Below, piece by piece: positions 19,565 through 27,509 of a stretch of DNA of 64,000 nucleotides; the first letter of the stretch is position 1, and the number at the start of each line of letters is the position of its first letter. The stretch is from NCBI GenBank assembly GCA_938005545.1, contig CALKXV010000006.1, positions 1 through 64,000 of the forward strand. The letters run 5' to 3'. The translations under genes were made by a program, and so were the position numbers. Below the pieces are notes generated by a model. That model ran no database searches. It saw only the letters and a program-made list of their open reading frames with translations, and was not told the origin of the DNA. This DNA comes from an uncultured Paracoccaceae bacterium. Lineage in GTDB: Bacteria; Pseudomonadota; Alphaproteobacteria; Rhodobacterales; Rhodobacteraceae.

Positions 19565-19928
19565 CGTTATTTGTCCTTCTCAATCTCTCTTACGTTTCAC
19601 TTCTCAACCCCATTGCTGGATGGTGAGGGTCTGAGCGAAGGGCATAGGACGACTAACCCCAGCGTGTGCCGGAGTTAGTCCCTACACCCTCGCGATCTTG
19701 CTGGCCGGAGCCGGGCCGTCGCTTTGGGCCTAACTGGTCGTGCGTTCCCGCCAGTCAGTCGGTTGCTACTTGCGACACCTGAGACGCTGTGCCGTGGATC
19801 GGGCTTCAACCTTTCGGACTGCCCTTTGCCTTTGATCCAACCCCGTGGTAGGCATTACGTGTCAGACGCCACCGTCATGCCCCGCCAAAGAGCTACCGTC
19901 CGCCTGACACGGCCCCGCTTCGGCGGGG
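19565..19928. other. structured gene-free stretch upstream of the head operon
   Basis: 364 bp with no supported protein but several inverted repeats. At 19625-19691 a nested stem can form: GAGGGT/ACCCTC outside, TAGG/CCTA, then GACTAAC (19651-19657) with GTTAGTC (19674-19680) and two further short pairs around a GTGT loop. GTGTCAG (19859-19865) pairs with CTGACAC (19904-19910), and GCCCCGC-TTCG-GCGGGGC lies at 19912-19929. It could be a non-coding RNA, a long leader of the head operon, or a packaging (cos/pac) site, since such sites usually lie just before the terminase genes. A 29-codon frame (19852-19763 minus) exists but is weak. Confidence 0.45.
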
Positions 19929-20135
19929 CTAATATTCTTCAAGAACCTCCAATTCAGTTTCGTTGAGAGATTCCGAGACCAATCGGTTCATGATCGCGGT
20001 CTGCTTTTGCGACGGTTTCCATGACTTGCGCTTGGCCTGCTTGAGTATCGATTGCGCAAAGTTCGCCTCCCATTCGTCATGGGAGTTTGAAGAGATGCGC
20101 ATGTGATGCAGGAGGACGTCCAGAGGTCGGTTCAT
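19929..20135 (-). CDS. small element protein of unknown function (68 aa)
   Basis: 68 residues from ATG 20135, preceded by a strong GGAGG at good spacing. Basic and helical (HDEWEANFAQSILKQAKRKS, then QTAIMNRLVSESLNETELEV). Family not recognised. The start overlaps the stop of the 57-residue gene (ATGA). The longer frame to 20264 is not needed. A perfect tetraloop hairpin follows the stop. Confidence 0.6.
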   Translation of the reverse strand: MNRPLDVLLHHMRISSNSHDEWEANFAQSILKQAKRKSWKPSQKQTAIMNRLVSESLNETELEVLEEY

Positions 20136-20305
20136 GACGGACCCTCCACGTAGTTTATAACGCTTTGGTATTCGTCGTCTGTGAGGGCCAAAAGGGCGGA
20201 CGTGGCTAGAAACTTGCGCTGACCTGGTTGCAGGCGGGCATTCAGGACCGCCACCAACTGCCACATCGAAACACGGTCAAGACTGGTCAACGTAAAGCCG
20301 ACCAT
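20132..20305 (-). CDS. small element protein of unknown function (57 aa)
   Basis: First gene at the attR end. 57 residues from ATG 20305 (TSLDRVSMWQLVAVLNARL, then FLATSALLALTDDEYQSVI), helical. The open frame extends to 20503, but that part runs into the att repeat and the serC promoter, so the inner ATG is preferred. Coupled by ATGA to the next gene. Family not recognised. Confidence 0.5.
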   Translation of the reverse strand: MVGFTLTSLDRVSMWQLVAVLNARLQPGQRKFLATSALLALTDDEYQSVINYVEGPS

Positions 20306-20460
20306 GCGGCTGACGCGTTTTAGGTCCGGGTGAACGAGGCGAGAGAAACCATGAACAATGCGCGAACCGCTTGTGTCAGATTTGTGCCAATCCGATGGGC
20401 GCGTTCCTGCATCGTTCTGCACAGCGTTGCAGGAACCTGCACCGTGAGACCTTTTGTCTA

Positions 20461-20489
20461 TTGCTGTTTTTTCTGGGTTTGAGTATCCG
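20461..20489 (+). promoter_or_regulatory. serC promoter supplied by the element
   Basis: TTGCTG (20461-20466), 17 bp, TATCCG (20484-20489), ending directly at the 31-bp repeat. Box positions and the preceding CTATTGCTGTT are the same as at attL (9600-9631), while only about 8 of the 21 intervening bases agree. The transcript would begin within the first bases of the serC leader. Because this side of the repeat belongs to the element, the element appears to bring a substitute promoter for the gene it splits. Confidence 0.55.
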
Positions 20490-20520
20490 CGTGAGTGGGA
20501 CACCCTTCCCCAACGAAGGG
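20490..20520 (+). repeat. attR, right 31-bp direct repeat of the integrated element
   Basis: Identical to 9632-9662 over 31 bp. It forms the first half of the serC leader RNA and contains its CCCTTC-N6-GAAGGG hairpin. Tyrosine integrases often use short inverted repeats or hairpins of structured RNA genes as core sites; a leader RNA is an uncommon choice. Confidence 0.85.
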
Positions 20521-20545
20521 CGCATATCTGTGAGGATATTCAGAA
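20490..20545 (+). ncRNA. serC-type leader RNA
   Basis: A 56-nt leader directly before serC with two hairpins: CCCTTC-N6-GAAGGG (20503-20520) and ATATC-TGTGAG-GATAT (20524-20539). The second buries AGGA, the ribosome-binding site of serC, in its loop and stem. Position and architecture fit the serC motif, a candidate cis-regulatory RNA known upstream of serC in Alphaproteobacteria, and the exact identity needs a covariance-model test. The first hairpin lies entirely within the att core, so integration leaves the RNA intact. Confidence 0.7.
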
Positions 20546-21700
20546 ATGGATATAGAACAACCGGCGACGCGGCCGGGTAACCCGCGTTTTTCGTCTGGCC
20601 CCTGTGCCAAACATCCTTCATTTTCGCTGGAAAGTCTTAACAACGCCGCACTTGGGCGTTCGCACCGGGCTGCCATCGGAAAATCCAAGCTGAAAGACGC
20701 GATTGAGCGGACCAAAGAAATCCTGGGCGTGCCTGAGGATTATCTGGTTGGTATCGTTCCGGCGTCGGACACTGGCGCTGTTGAGATGGCGATGTGGAAC
20801 CTTCTGGGCGAGCGGCCTGTCGAAATGGTGGCTTGGGAAAGTTTTGGTGCGGGTTGGGTGACGGATGTCGTCAAGCAGTTGAAACTGGACGCGAAAGTGA
20901 CCACCGCTGATTATGGCGAGATTGTTGATTTGGCCGCCATTGATTGGAATGCGGATGTTGTTTTCACTTGGAATGGAACGACGTCGGGTGTTCGTGTGCC
21001 TGCGTCTTTTGACATTCCGAGCGACCGCCTGGGTTTGACGATATGCGATGCAACGTCTGCGGCATTTGCACAGGATTTGCCGTGGGATCGGTTGGATGTG
21101 ACCACCTTCAGCTGGCAGAAAGTGTTGGGTGGCGAGGCCGCACATGGGATGATTATTTTGTCGCCGCGGGCGGTGGAACGGCTTGAAACCTATACACCTT
21201 CCTGGCCATTGCCGAAGATTTTCCGGCTGACCAAGGGCGGTAAGTTGATTGCGGGCATTTTTGAGGGTGCAACGATCAACACGCCGTCGATGCTGGCGGT
21301 TGAGGATTACCTGCAAGCCCTGGATTGGGCTGTGAGTGTTGATGGGCTTAAGGGTTTGATTTCGCGTGCGGATTCAAATGCCAAAGTGCTTCATGATTTT
21401 TGCGAGACGCGCGACTGGATTGCGAATTTGGCGGTTGATCCTGAGACGTGGTCGAACACTAGCGTCTGTCTGAAGTTTACGGATGCGCGGATTGTTGATG
21501 GCGCTGCTTTCGCGAAAGCAGTGGCTAAGCGCTTGGAATCGCAGAATGTTGCCTATGACATTGGGGCTTACCGCGATGCGCCTGCAGGTCTGCGGATCTG
21601 GTGTGGTGGCACGGTTGAGACGGCTGATCTTGAGGCGTTGACGCCTTGGCTTGATTGGGCCTTTCAGACCGAAATCGCGGCGCTTCAAGCAACCGAATAA
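20546..21700 (+). CDS. serC: phosphoserine aminotransferase
   Basis: PLP enzyme converting 3-phosphohydroxypyruvate and glutamate to phosphoserine; also used in pyridoxal phosphate synthesis. 384 residues, the class found in Alphaproteobacteria and archaea-like lineages. The PLP lysine is K192 in [15 protein letters not shown], and D168 in TICDATSAA contacts the cofactor; SSGPCAKHP at 16-24 is the substrate loop. Starts at ATG 20546 behind the leader hairpin. serA follows after 79 bp, an apparent serC-serA operon whose promoter now lies in a mobile element. Confidence 0.97.
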   Translation: MDIEQPATRPGNPRFSSGPCAKHPSFSLESLNNAALGRSHRAAIGKSKLKDAIERTKEILGVPEDYLVGIVPASDTGAVEMAMWNLLGERPVEMVAWESFGAGWVTDVVKQLKLDAKVTTADYGEIVDLAAIDWNADVVFTWNGTTSGVRVPASFDIPSDRLGLTICDATSAAFAQDLPWDRLDVTTFSWQKVLGGEAAHGMIILSPRAVERLETYTPSWPLPKIFRLTKGGKLIAGIFEGATINTPSMLAVEDYLQALDWAVSVDGLKGLISRADSNAKVLHDFCETRDWIANLAVDPETWSNTSVCLKFTDARIVDGAAFAKAVAKRLESQNVAYDIGAYRDAPAGLRIWCGGTVETADLEALTPWLDWAFQTEIAALQATE

Positions 21701-21725
21701 CCCTATATGTGGCACGTCTGTATCG

Positions 21726-21757
21726 CGTCGGTATGACGTCGGTATTACGTCGGTGCC
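21726..21757 (+). repeat. three tandem 11-bp repeats in the serC-serA gap
   Basis: CGTCGGTATGA, CGTCGGTATTA and CGTCGGTG... follow each other at 21726, 21737 and 21748, a period of 11 bp and so about one helical turn. They fill the middle of the 79-bp gap before serA. They may bind a regulator, or be a recent slippage product. Confidence 0.6.
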
Positions 21758-21779
21758 CCCGAACGATGGATTAACGAAA

Positions 21780-23381
21780 ATGACACAGAAACCCAAAGTG
21801 CTGGTCAGCGACAAGCTGTCTGAAACCGCGGTACAGATTTTCCGCGATCGCGGCATTGATGTGGATTTTGAACCCGGATTGGGCAAGGACAAGGATCGCC
21901 TTTTGGAGGTGATCGGAAACTATGATGGGCTGGCGATCCGGTCGGCCACGAAGGTGACCGAGAAGATTTTGGAAGCCGCGCCAAATCTGAAAGTGATTGG
22001 TCGCGCCGGGATCGGTACGGACAATATCGACAAAGCGGCTGCGTCGAAACACGGTGTGATCGTGATGAACACGCCCTTTGGCAATATGATCACAACGGCG
22101 GAACATGCGATTGCGATGATGTTTGCGGTTGCGCGTCAAATCCCGGAGGCGAGTGCCTCGACCCATGAAGGGAAATGGGAAAAGTCGAAGTTTATGGGGA
22201 CCGAGCTGACCAACAAGACCCTGGGTGTGATTGGGATCGGTAATATTGGCGGTATCGTTGCCAATCGGGCATTGGGTTTGCAGATGAAGGTTGTGGCCTT
22301 TGATCCGACATTGAGCGACGAAAAGATTTCCGAAAAAGGGGCCGAGAAGGTTGAGTTGGATGAATTGCTGGCGCGGGCCGATTTCATCACGCTGCACACG
22401 CCGCTGTTGGACGGCACCCGGAACATTCTGAGCCGCGAGAATCTTGCCAAAACCAAGAAAGGTGTGCGGATTATCAACTGTGCACGGGGTGGTCTGGTCG
22501 ATGAGGAAGCTTTGGCCGAGTTGTTGAAGTCGGGGCACGTGGCAGGTGCGGCGTTTGATGTATTCGCTCAGGAACCGGCAAATGAGAACCCGTTGTTCAA
22601 CTTGCCGAATGTGGTTGTGACGCCGCATCTGGGTGCTGCGACGACGGAAGCGCAGGAAAACGTGGCATTGCAGGTTGCCGAGCAGATGTCGGATTACTTG
22701 ATGACGGGTGCTGTGACCAATGCGCTGAACATGCCATCTGTGACGGCGGAAGAGGCCAAGGTGATGGGGCCTTGGGTGAAACTGGCCGGGCATCTTGGCA
22801 GTTTTGTTGGCCAACTGACCGATGAACCGATTTGCGCGATCAACATTCTGTACAACGGTGAAGTGGCCGAAATGAACACCGCCGCGTTGAATGCCTCGGC
22901 TGTGGCAGGGATCATGAAGGCGACGAACCCGGATGTGAATATGGTGAGCGCGCCGGTTCTGGCCAAAGATCGGGGTGTCGAAATCTCGACCACGACGCAG
23001 GAAAAATCGGGGGCGTTTGATGCCTATATCAAGCTGACGGTTGTGACTGGCGAGCGGGAGCGTTCGATTGCGGGCACGGTGTTTAGTGATGGCAAGCCGC
23101 GGTTCATTCAGATCAAGGGGATCAACATTGATGCCGAGATCGGAGAGCATATGGTTTATACCACGAACGAGGATGTTCCCGGAATCATTGGTACTTTGGG
23201 TAACACGATGGGATCGAACGGTGTGAATATCGCGAACTTTACCCTTGGTCGGAACGAAAAGAACGGCGATGCGATTGCGCTTTTGTATGTGGACGAACCG
23301 GTCGAAAATTCTGTCATAGAGGCGTTACAATCGACCGGCATGTTCGATCAGGTGCGACCAATGACGTTCGACGTGGCTTAA
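21780..23381 (+). CDS. serA: D-3-phosphoglycerate dehydrogenase
   Basis: First enzyme of serine synthesis, NAD-dependent oxidation of 3-phosphoglycerate. 533 residues from ATG 21780, the long form with an extra allosteric-substrate-binding domain before the C-terminal ACT domain. Seen: GRAGIGTDNID (about 76), the Rossmann motif GIGNIGGIVANRA (about 150), the arginine in NCARGGLVDEEAL, the catalytic His in VTPHLGAATTEAQ, and an ACT domain with NEDVPGIIGTLGN. The frame is open to 21651, which would overlap serC; ATG 21780 gives the standard N-terminus (KVLVSDKLSE). Confidence 0.97.
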   Translation: MTQKPKVLVSDKLSETAVQIFRDRGIDVDFEPGLGKDKDRLLEVIGNYDGLAIRSATKVTEKILEAAPNLKVIGRAGIGTDNIDKAAASKHGVIVMNTPFGNMITTAEHAIAMMFAVARQIPEASASTHEGKWEKSKFMGTELTNKTLGVIGIGNIGGIVANRALGLQMKVVAFDPTLSDEKISEKGAEKVELDELLARADFITLHTPLLDGTRNILSRENLAKTKKGVRIINCARGGLVDEEALAELLKSGHVAGAAFDVFAQEPANENPLFNLPNVVVTPHLGAATTEAQENVALQVAEQMSDYLMTGAVTNALNMPSVTAEEAKVMGPWVKLAGHLGSFVGQLTDEPICAINILYNGEVAEMNTAALNASAVAGIMKATNPDVNMVSAPVLAKDRGVEISTTTQEKSGAFDAYIKLTVVTGERERSIAGTVFSDGKPRFIQIKGINIDAEIGEHMVYTTNEDVPGIIGTLGNTMGSNGVNIANFTLGRNEKNGDAIALLYVDEPVENSVIEALQSTGMFDQVRPMTFDVA

Positions 23382-23415
23382 TCGGGGCTTAAGCGAACAT
23401 TACTCCGAGGGCAGG

Positions 23416-24096
23416 ATGGCTTACGATTTGACAAGGCGGCTGGTGGCCGAGGCTTTGGGAACAGGGCTTTTGGTGGCGACTGTTGTCGGTTCGGGCATTA
23501 TGGCCGAGCGTTTGTCGGATGATGTGGCCATTCAGCTTTTGGGCAATACGCTTCCCACGGGTGCCATATTGGTCGTGTTGATCATGACATTTGGCCCCGT
23601 TTCAGGCGCGCATTTCAATCCGGCTGTCACCCTGGCCTTTCGGATCAGGGGTGACATCGCGGGTGCTGCGGCTTTGGCCTATGTGGTGGCGCAGATTTGC
23701 GGCGGGATATTGGGCACATGGGCCGCACATGGGATGTTTGAGGAGAGCATTTTCCAGTTCAGCCAAAAGGTTCGAACCGGTGGCTCGCAGTGGTTTGCAG
23801 AAATCATCGCAACCTTTGGTTTGGTTCTGATCATCTTTGCCGGTGTAAAACAACGCGCAGACGCGGTGCCGGTATTGGTCGGGCTTTATATTACGGCGGC
23901 GTATTGGTTCACGGCGTCCACATCTTTTGCCAACCCGGCTGTTGCGATTTCGCGAGGCCTAACGGATACGTTTTCAGGCATTCGCCCATTGGATGTACCG
24001 GGTTTCATTGTGGCACAGGTTGTCGGAGCGGTTTTGGCGGTGCTTTTGTTTGCTTGGCTTTATCGTGAGACCGACGACGGAGCGGCGAAAGGTTAA
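23416..24096 (+). CDS. aquaporin/MIP-family channel
   Basis: Inner-membrane channel of the major intrinsic protein family, 226 residues, six transmembrane helices. The two half-helix motifs are SGAHFNPAVT (about 61-70) and SFANPAVAISRGLTD (about 175-189). The arginine of the selectivity filter is present in the second. Related rhodobacterial proteins pass water, glycerol or arsenite; selectivity is not clear from sequence. It starts 35 bp after serA with GAGGGC before ATG, so it may be read with the serine operon. No arsenic genes are adjacent. Confidence 0.9.
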   Translation: MAYDLTRRLVAEALGTGLLVATVVGSGIMAERLSDDVAIQLLGNTLPTGAILVVLIMTFGPVSGAHFNPAVTLAFRIRGDIAGAAALAYVVAQICGGILGTWAAHGMFEESIFQFSQKVRTGGSQWFAEIIATFGLVLIIFAGVKQRADAVPVLVGLYITAAYWFTASTSFANPAVAISRGLTDTFSGIRPLDVPGFIVAQVVGAVLAVLLFAWLYRETDDGAAKG

Positions 24097-24175
24097 CGAG
24101 GCCGCGACGATATGTGCTTCCAACTTCGGCGAGTTCTCACACGTCTAAGGCTAGTCGCGCATTGAATTTCTGACT

Positions 24176-24928
24176 ATGACCCGTGGAATGATTTATGCTG
24201 TCGGCGACATTCACGGGTATCTGGACCAGCTTCATGCGGCGCATGCGCGGATCGCTGAAGATCGCGCGCGTACTGGCATTCACGAAGGTCCCATTATGCA
24301 TGTGGGTGATCTGGTTGATCGTGGCCCGGACGTTAAGGGCGTCATTCAGTACTTGATCGATGGGATTGAAGCGGGTGAAGATTGGCTTGTTCTGTGCGGC
24401 AATCACGACCGTTTGTTCAGTGATTTCCTGCAAGGGGGCAACGGGACCCATGCGCGGCTGCGCAAAGGTCTGACGTGGCACCATCACCGCATGGGGGGCA
24501 GACAGACGCTGGAATCCTATGGGGTAAAGCGCAAGTTGCTGGAACGTGACGCGAGTTTTCGGGCCCGCGCCCGCGCCAAGGTGCCCGAGGCTCACCAGAA
24601 ATTTCTGAACGAATTACCGCTTTGGCACCGCGAAGACGATTTGATTTTTGTTCATGCCGGAATTCGCCCCGGATTTCCGATGGATGCACAGGACGAGGAC
24701 GATCTGATGTGGATCAGGGACGAATTCCTTTGGCACGTCAACGACCACGAAGCGCTGATTGTTCATGGTCACACGCCTGTCGACGAGCCCACGCATTACG
24801 GCAACCGGGTGAATATCGACACCGGTGCCGGTTGGGGCAACGATCTGATTCCCGTGGTTTATGATGGTGATGATTGGTTTGCCCTGACAGACAGTGGGCG
24901 CGAAAAGTTGAAAGTGCCGCGTCGCTAA
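24176..24928 (+). CDS. metallophosphoesterase (PPP-type serine/threonine phosphatase family)
   Basis: 250 residues. The PPP signature is complete: GDIHG (10-14), GDLVDRG (about 41-47), GNHDRL (about 74-79), and later histidines in VHAGIRPG (about 160) and VHGHTPV (about 198). These bind a di-metal centre. Bacterial relatives include PrpA-type protein phosphatases and Ap4A hydrolase-like enzymes; the substrate cannot be fixed. Monocistronic, 110 bp before the DUF4170 gene. Confidence 0.88.
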   Translation: MTRGMIYAVGDIHGYLDQLHAAHARIAEDRARTGIHEGPIMHVGDLVDRGPDVKGVIQYLIDGIEAGEDWLVLCGNHDRLFSDFLQGGNGTHARLRKGLTWHHHRMGGRQTLESYGVKRKLLERDASFRARARAKVPEAHQKFLNELPLWHREDDLIFVHAGIRPGFPMDAQDEDDLMWIRDEFLWHVNDHEALIVHGHTPVDEPTHYGNRVNIDTGAGWGNDLIPVVYDGDDWFALTDSGREKLKVPRR

Positions 24929-25039
24929 CGCATAGGAAATCGAAAGACGTCAGTTGTAGCTAAAATGCGCAATCGGTTCCGTGCTTGACGACAGGCGCGG
25001 TGCGGGTAGCTTCGCGCTTAACCCAATGGGAGGTATACG

Positions 25040-25285
25040 ATGCCCCAACGACTTCATCTTGTATTCGGCGGCGAGCTTGTCGATCCGTCTGAAAACGTGT
25101 TCCGCAATGTCGACGATATCCATGTTGTTGGCATGTTCCCGGATTATGAGAGCGCCTATAACGCCTGGAAAGGCGAAGCGCAGCGGACGGTTGATAATGC
25201 CCATATGCGGTATTTTATCGCGCACATTCACCGTCTTCGTGACGAAGCGGCTGAGGCGTCTTCGACCGAGGAGCTGGGCAGCTGA
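25040..25285 (+). CDS. DUF4170 protein
   Basis: 81 residues, a family restricted mainly to Alphaproteobacteria and usually found just before waaA and lpxK, as here. Contains VFGGELVDPSENVFRNVDD and HVVGMFPDYESAYNAWKGEAQ. A GGAGG lies before ATG 25040. No biochemical role is known to me; the constant context suggests a link to lipid A/Kdo metabolism or its regulation. Confidence 0.85.
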   Translation: MPQRLHLVFGGELVDPSENVFRNVDDIHVVGMFPDYESAYNAWKGEAQRTVDNAHMRYFIAHIHRLRDEAAEASSTEELGS

Positions 25286-25365
25286 CAGACCGCCCGCGCC
25301 TTGTTTCACGCATCACGGCGACCGCGAGACGGATCAAGGACCTGTCGTTTCTAAAGCCTGCGGTT

Positions 25366-26529
25366 GTGGATGCGCCACAAAGCTCGGAACGGTTGGGCAA
25401 ACCAACGGTGGAGCGACCGGACGGCTGTATTTTATGGCTGGCCACAAAGAAAGGATCAGACGCTGGCGGCGTTTTGTCGCTTGCCAAAGAGTTGTCTTTT
25501 TTGCGCGAAACGCCGGTTCATTGTTTGGTGACCACTGGAACAGATGCGCCCTTGGTGCCTTTGGTGTCAAAAAGCACCATCCATCAGTTGACGCCCATTG
25601 AAACCCAAGGATCGATTGAACGGTTTCTGGATCACTGGCGCCCGGATGTGGGTGTCTTTTTGGGGGATGTCGACGCGCCCAGATTGGTGAATGCCGCATC
25701 CGCGCGGGATGTGCCGTTGTTTTTAACAGCGATCGAACGGGGCACCGTACGCAAGTTTCCGAGCTACCTCGACAAGTTTCAGACCTGTCTTGCTGGGTCT
25801 GCCGCCGAAGCGAACGTTCTGCGCGAACATCTGAAAGACAGCGACACGAATGTCGAAATCACCGGGCCGTTTACAGATACTGTTCATGCACCCACCTGTA
25901 ACGAAGCCGAATGCGATACCTTGGGCAAACTTTTGGGCGGGCGACCCGTTTGGCTTGCGGCGGGTGTGCGACCCGAAGAAGTGGAAATGATCGAAGTCGC
26001 CAATCGCCGTGCGTTTCGGGCGGCCCATCGCATGCTATTGATACTTGTGCCCACGGATCTGGATGCGGTGGCCGAGATGCGCGATGCGCTGGATGCCAAC
26101 GGATGGCGGACGTCGCTTCGGTCCGAAGGTGGTGAGCCGGACCCGGATATTCAGATCTACATCGCCGACACTGAAGATGAATTGGGACTTTGGTACAGAC
26201 TGGCGCCCACCAGCTTTATGGGGGGCAGTTTTACGCCGGGCTCTGAGGTGATCGACCCTTATGAACCGGCGGCATTGGGGTCAGCGGTATTGCACGGGGC
26301 CCATCTTGGTGATGCGGCGCCAAGGTTCAAACGGTTGGCTGCGGCCGGAGCCTGTATGGCCGTGAACGACGGTGAAACTTTGGGCGAAGCGGTGCAAACC
26401 CTTCTGGCACCGGACCGAGCGGCATCCTTGGCGCAAGCGGGTTGGTCGGTGACAACCGAAAGCGCGGGCGTGGTCGAACGATTGGCAGAATTGATTGATC
26501 TTGCCCTGGAGCAGGCGGGTAAGGCGTGA
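25366..26529 (+). CDS. waaA: 3-deoxy-D-manno-octulosonate (Kdo) transferase
   Basis: Adds Kdo from CMP-Kdo to the lipid A precursor at the inner membrane. 387 residues from GTG 25366, with a GT-B-type layout: [17 protein letters not shown] (N-terminal domain), [14 protein letters not shown], and the C-terminal [23 protein letters not shown] with its characteristic D-E-LG-LY/W-A segment. It is shorter and more divergent than enterobacterial WaaA. The frame is open upstream, and a CTG at 25282 overlapping the DUF4170 stop (CTGA) would add 28 residues including a basic amphipathic stretch (RLVSRITATARRIKDL). Overlaps lpxK. Confidence 0.82.
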   Translation: MDAPQSSERLGKPTVERPDGCILWLATKKGSDAGGVLSLAKELSFLRETPVHCLVTTGTDAPLVPLVSKSTIHQLTPIETQGSIERFLDHWRPDVGVFLGDVDAPRLVNAASARDVPLFLTAIERGTVRKFPSYLDKFQTCLAGSAAEANVLREHLKDSDTNVEITGPFTDTVHAPTCNEAECDTLGKLLGGRPVWLAAGVRPEEVEMIEVANRRAFRAAHRMLLILVPTDLDAVAEMRDALDANGWRTSLRSEGGEPDPDIQIYIADTEDELGLWYRLAPTSFMGGSFTPGSEVIDPYEPAALGSAVLHGAHLGDAAPRFKRLAAAGACMAVNDGETLGEAVQTLLAPDRAASLAQAGWSVTTESAGVVERLAELIDLALEQAGKA

Positions 26530-27509
26530 TGCGTCCACCGGGATTTTGGCACAATGCGCCAGAACAACCGGGTTGGCAGGCACGTGTATTGCAGCCTTTG
26601 GGATGGGTCTATGGTGCGGCGACAGCGCGCCGGGTGGCCCGCACGGGATACCAAGCCGGATGCCCGGTGATTTGTGTTGGTAACCTGAACGCGGGCGGGA
26701 CTGGCAAAACGCCGGTTGTCATATCTCTGATTGCACGCCTTGGCGAGGGTGTGCATGTGGTGTCGCGCGGTTATGGGGGGCGCGAATTGGGCCCTTTGCA
26801 GGTTGACGAACGACGCCATAGTGCGGCGGATGTGGGCGACGAACCGTTGCTGTTGTCAGCTTTCGCACCGACTTGGGTGGCGCGTGATCGTGCCGCAGGA
26901 GTTAAGGCCGCCGAAGCCGCTGGCGCGCGGGTTATCGTTTTGGATGACGGGCATCAGAACCCATCGGTCGAAAAGATATTAAGTCTGGTGATTGTCGACG
27001 CCGACATTGGGTTCGGAAACGGGCGTGTCATTCCGGCGGGGCCATTGCGCGAAACGGTTGAGGCTGGCTTGGCGCGCGCGGATGTTCTTTTGTCGATTGG
27101 TTCACACGAGGCGCAGGCGCAGTTTCATGAGGTTTGGGGCAGCCAGATAAACATTCCACAAGCAACGGCGCATCTTGAAGTTTTGGAAACCGGTATGGAT
27201 TGGAACGGCTTGCGGGTTCTGGCGTTTGCCGGGATCGGGCGGCCTGAGAAGTTTTTTGCGACATTGCGAGGGCTGGGTGCCGAAGTCGCGCGGGTTCAGG
27301 CCCTGGACGACCATCAGGCGTTGTCAGACACGTTGTTGAAACGGCTGGAGGGCGAAGCCGCGGAGCTTTCGGCGCAACTTGTGACGACCGAGAAAGACGC
27401 CGTGCGCTTACCTTTGGCGTTCAGGTCCAAGGTTCTGACATTGCCGGTGCGTTTGCAGATGGATGACGACGCCGCATTGTCGGCAGCTTTAGCGGGCATG
27501 GCCCCTTAG
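26529..27509 (+). CDS. lpxK: tetraacyldisaccharide 4'-kinase
   Basis: Phosphorylates the 4' position of the lipid A disaccharide, an essential Raetz-pathway step. 326 residues from ATG 26529, which overlaps the waaA stop (TGATG). Walker A is [11 protein letters not shown] (about 52-62), followed by the family segments [16 protein letters not shown] and [15 protein letters not shown], where D and H of the DDGHQ box are catalytic. It is a typical waaA-lpxK pair. Confidence 0.95.
   Translation: MRPPGFWHNAPEQPGWQARVLQPLGWVYGAATARRVARTGYQAGCPVICVGNLNAGGTGKTPVVISLIARLGEGVHVVSRGYGGRELGPLQVDERRHSAADVGDEPLLLSAFAPTWVARDRAAGVKAAEAAGARVIVLDDGHQNPSVEKILSLVIVDADIGFGNGRVIPAGPLRETVEAGLARADVLLSIGSHEAQAQFHEVWGSQINIPQATAHLEVLETGMDWNGLRVLAFAGIGRPEKFFATLRGLGAEVARVQALDDHQALSDTLLKRLEGEAAELSAQLVTTEKDAVRLPLAFRSKVLTLPVRLQMDDDAALSAALAGMAP

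Larger units (their letters stand above)
9632..20520. mobile_element. integrated phage-satellite-like element (10.9 kb) encoding head but no tail genes
   Basis: Bounded by perfect 31-bp direct repeats, with int beside attL and all genes on the minus strand. From the attR end the order is: two small proteins, a structured gene-free stretch, gp10-like adaptor, large terminase, HNH nuclease, major capsid, prohead protease, connector-like, portal, spike base, an 88-residue protein, VPLPA-CTERM cargo, three small coupled genes, MerR-like regulator, AlpA-like HTH, integrase. No tail tube, tape measure, baseplate, holin, endolysin, replicase or small terminase is recognisable. Size and content resemble capsid-forming phage-inducible chromosomal islands. 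Alternatives are a deleted prophage or a domesticated GTA-like remnant; all reading frames look intact, which argues against simple decay. Confidence 0.7.

Noticed and set aside
19763-19852. 29-codon minus-strand frame (TAATG start) in the structured stretch
   Set aside because: Arg-rich and short, with no ribosome-binding site; the region's inverted repeats explain it better as RNA or DNA structure.
20306-20503. N-terminal extension of the 57-residue element protein
   Set aside because: It would read through the serC promoter and the att repeat; the sequence is low in structure and the inner ATG 20305 suffices.
20618-21316. 232-codon open frame antisense to serC
   Set aside because: Shadow of serC; Arg/His/Gln-rich with no recognisable features.
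21771-23150. 459-codon open frame antisense to serA
   Set aside because: It lies wholly within serA on the opposite strand, has a His/Arg/Gln-rich composition typical of a shadow of a GC-rich gene, and matches no family.
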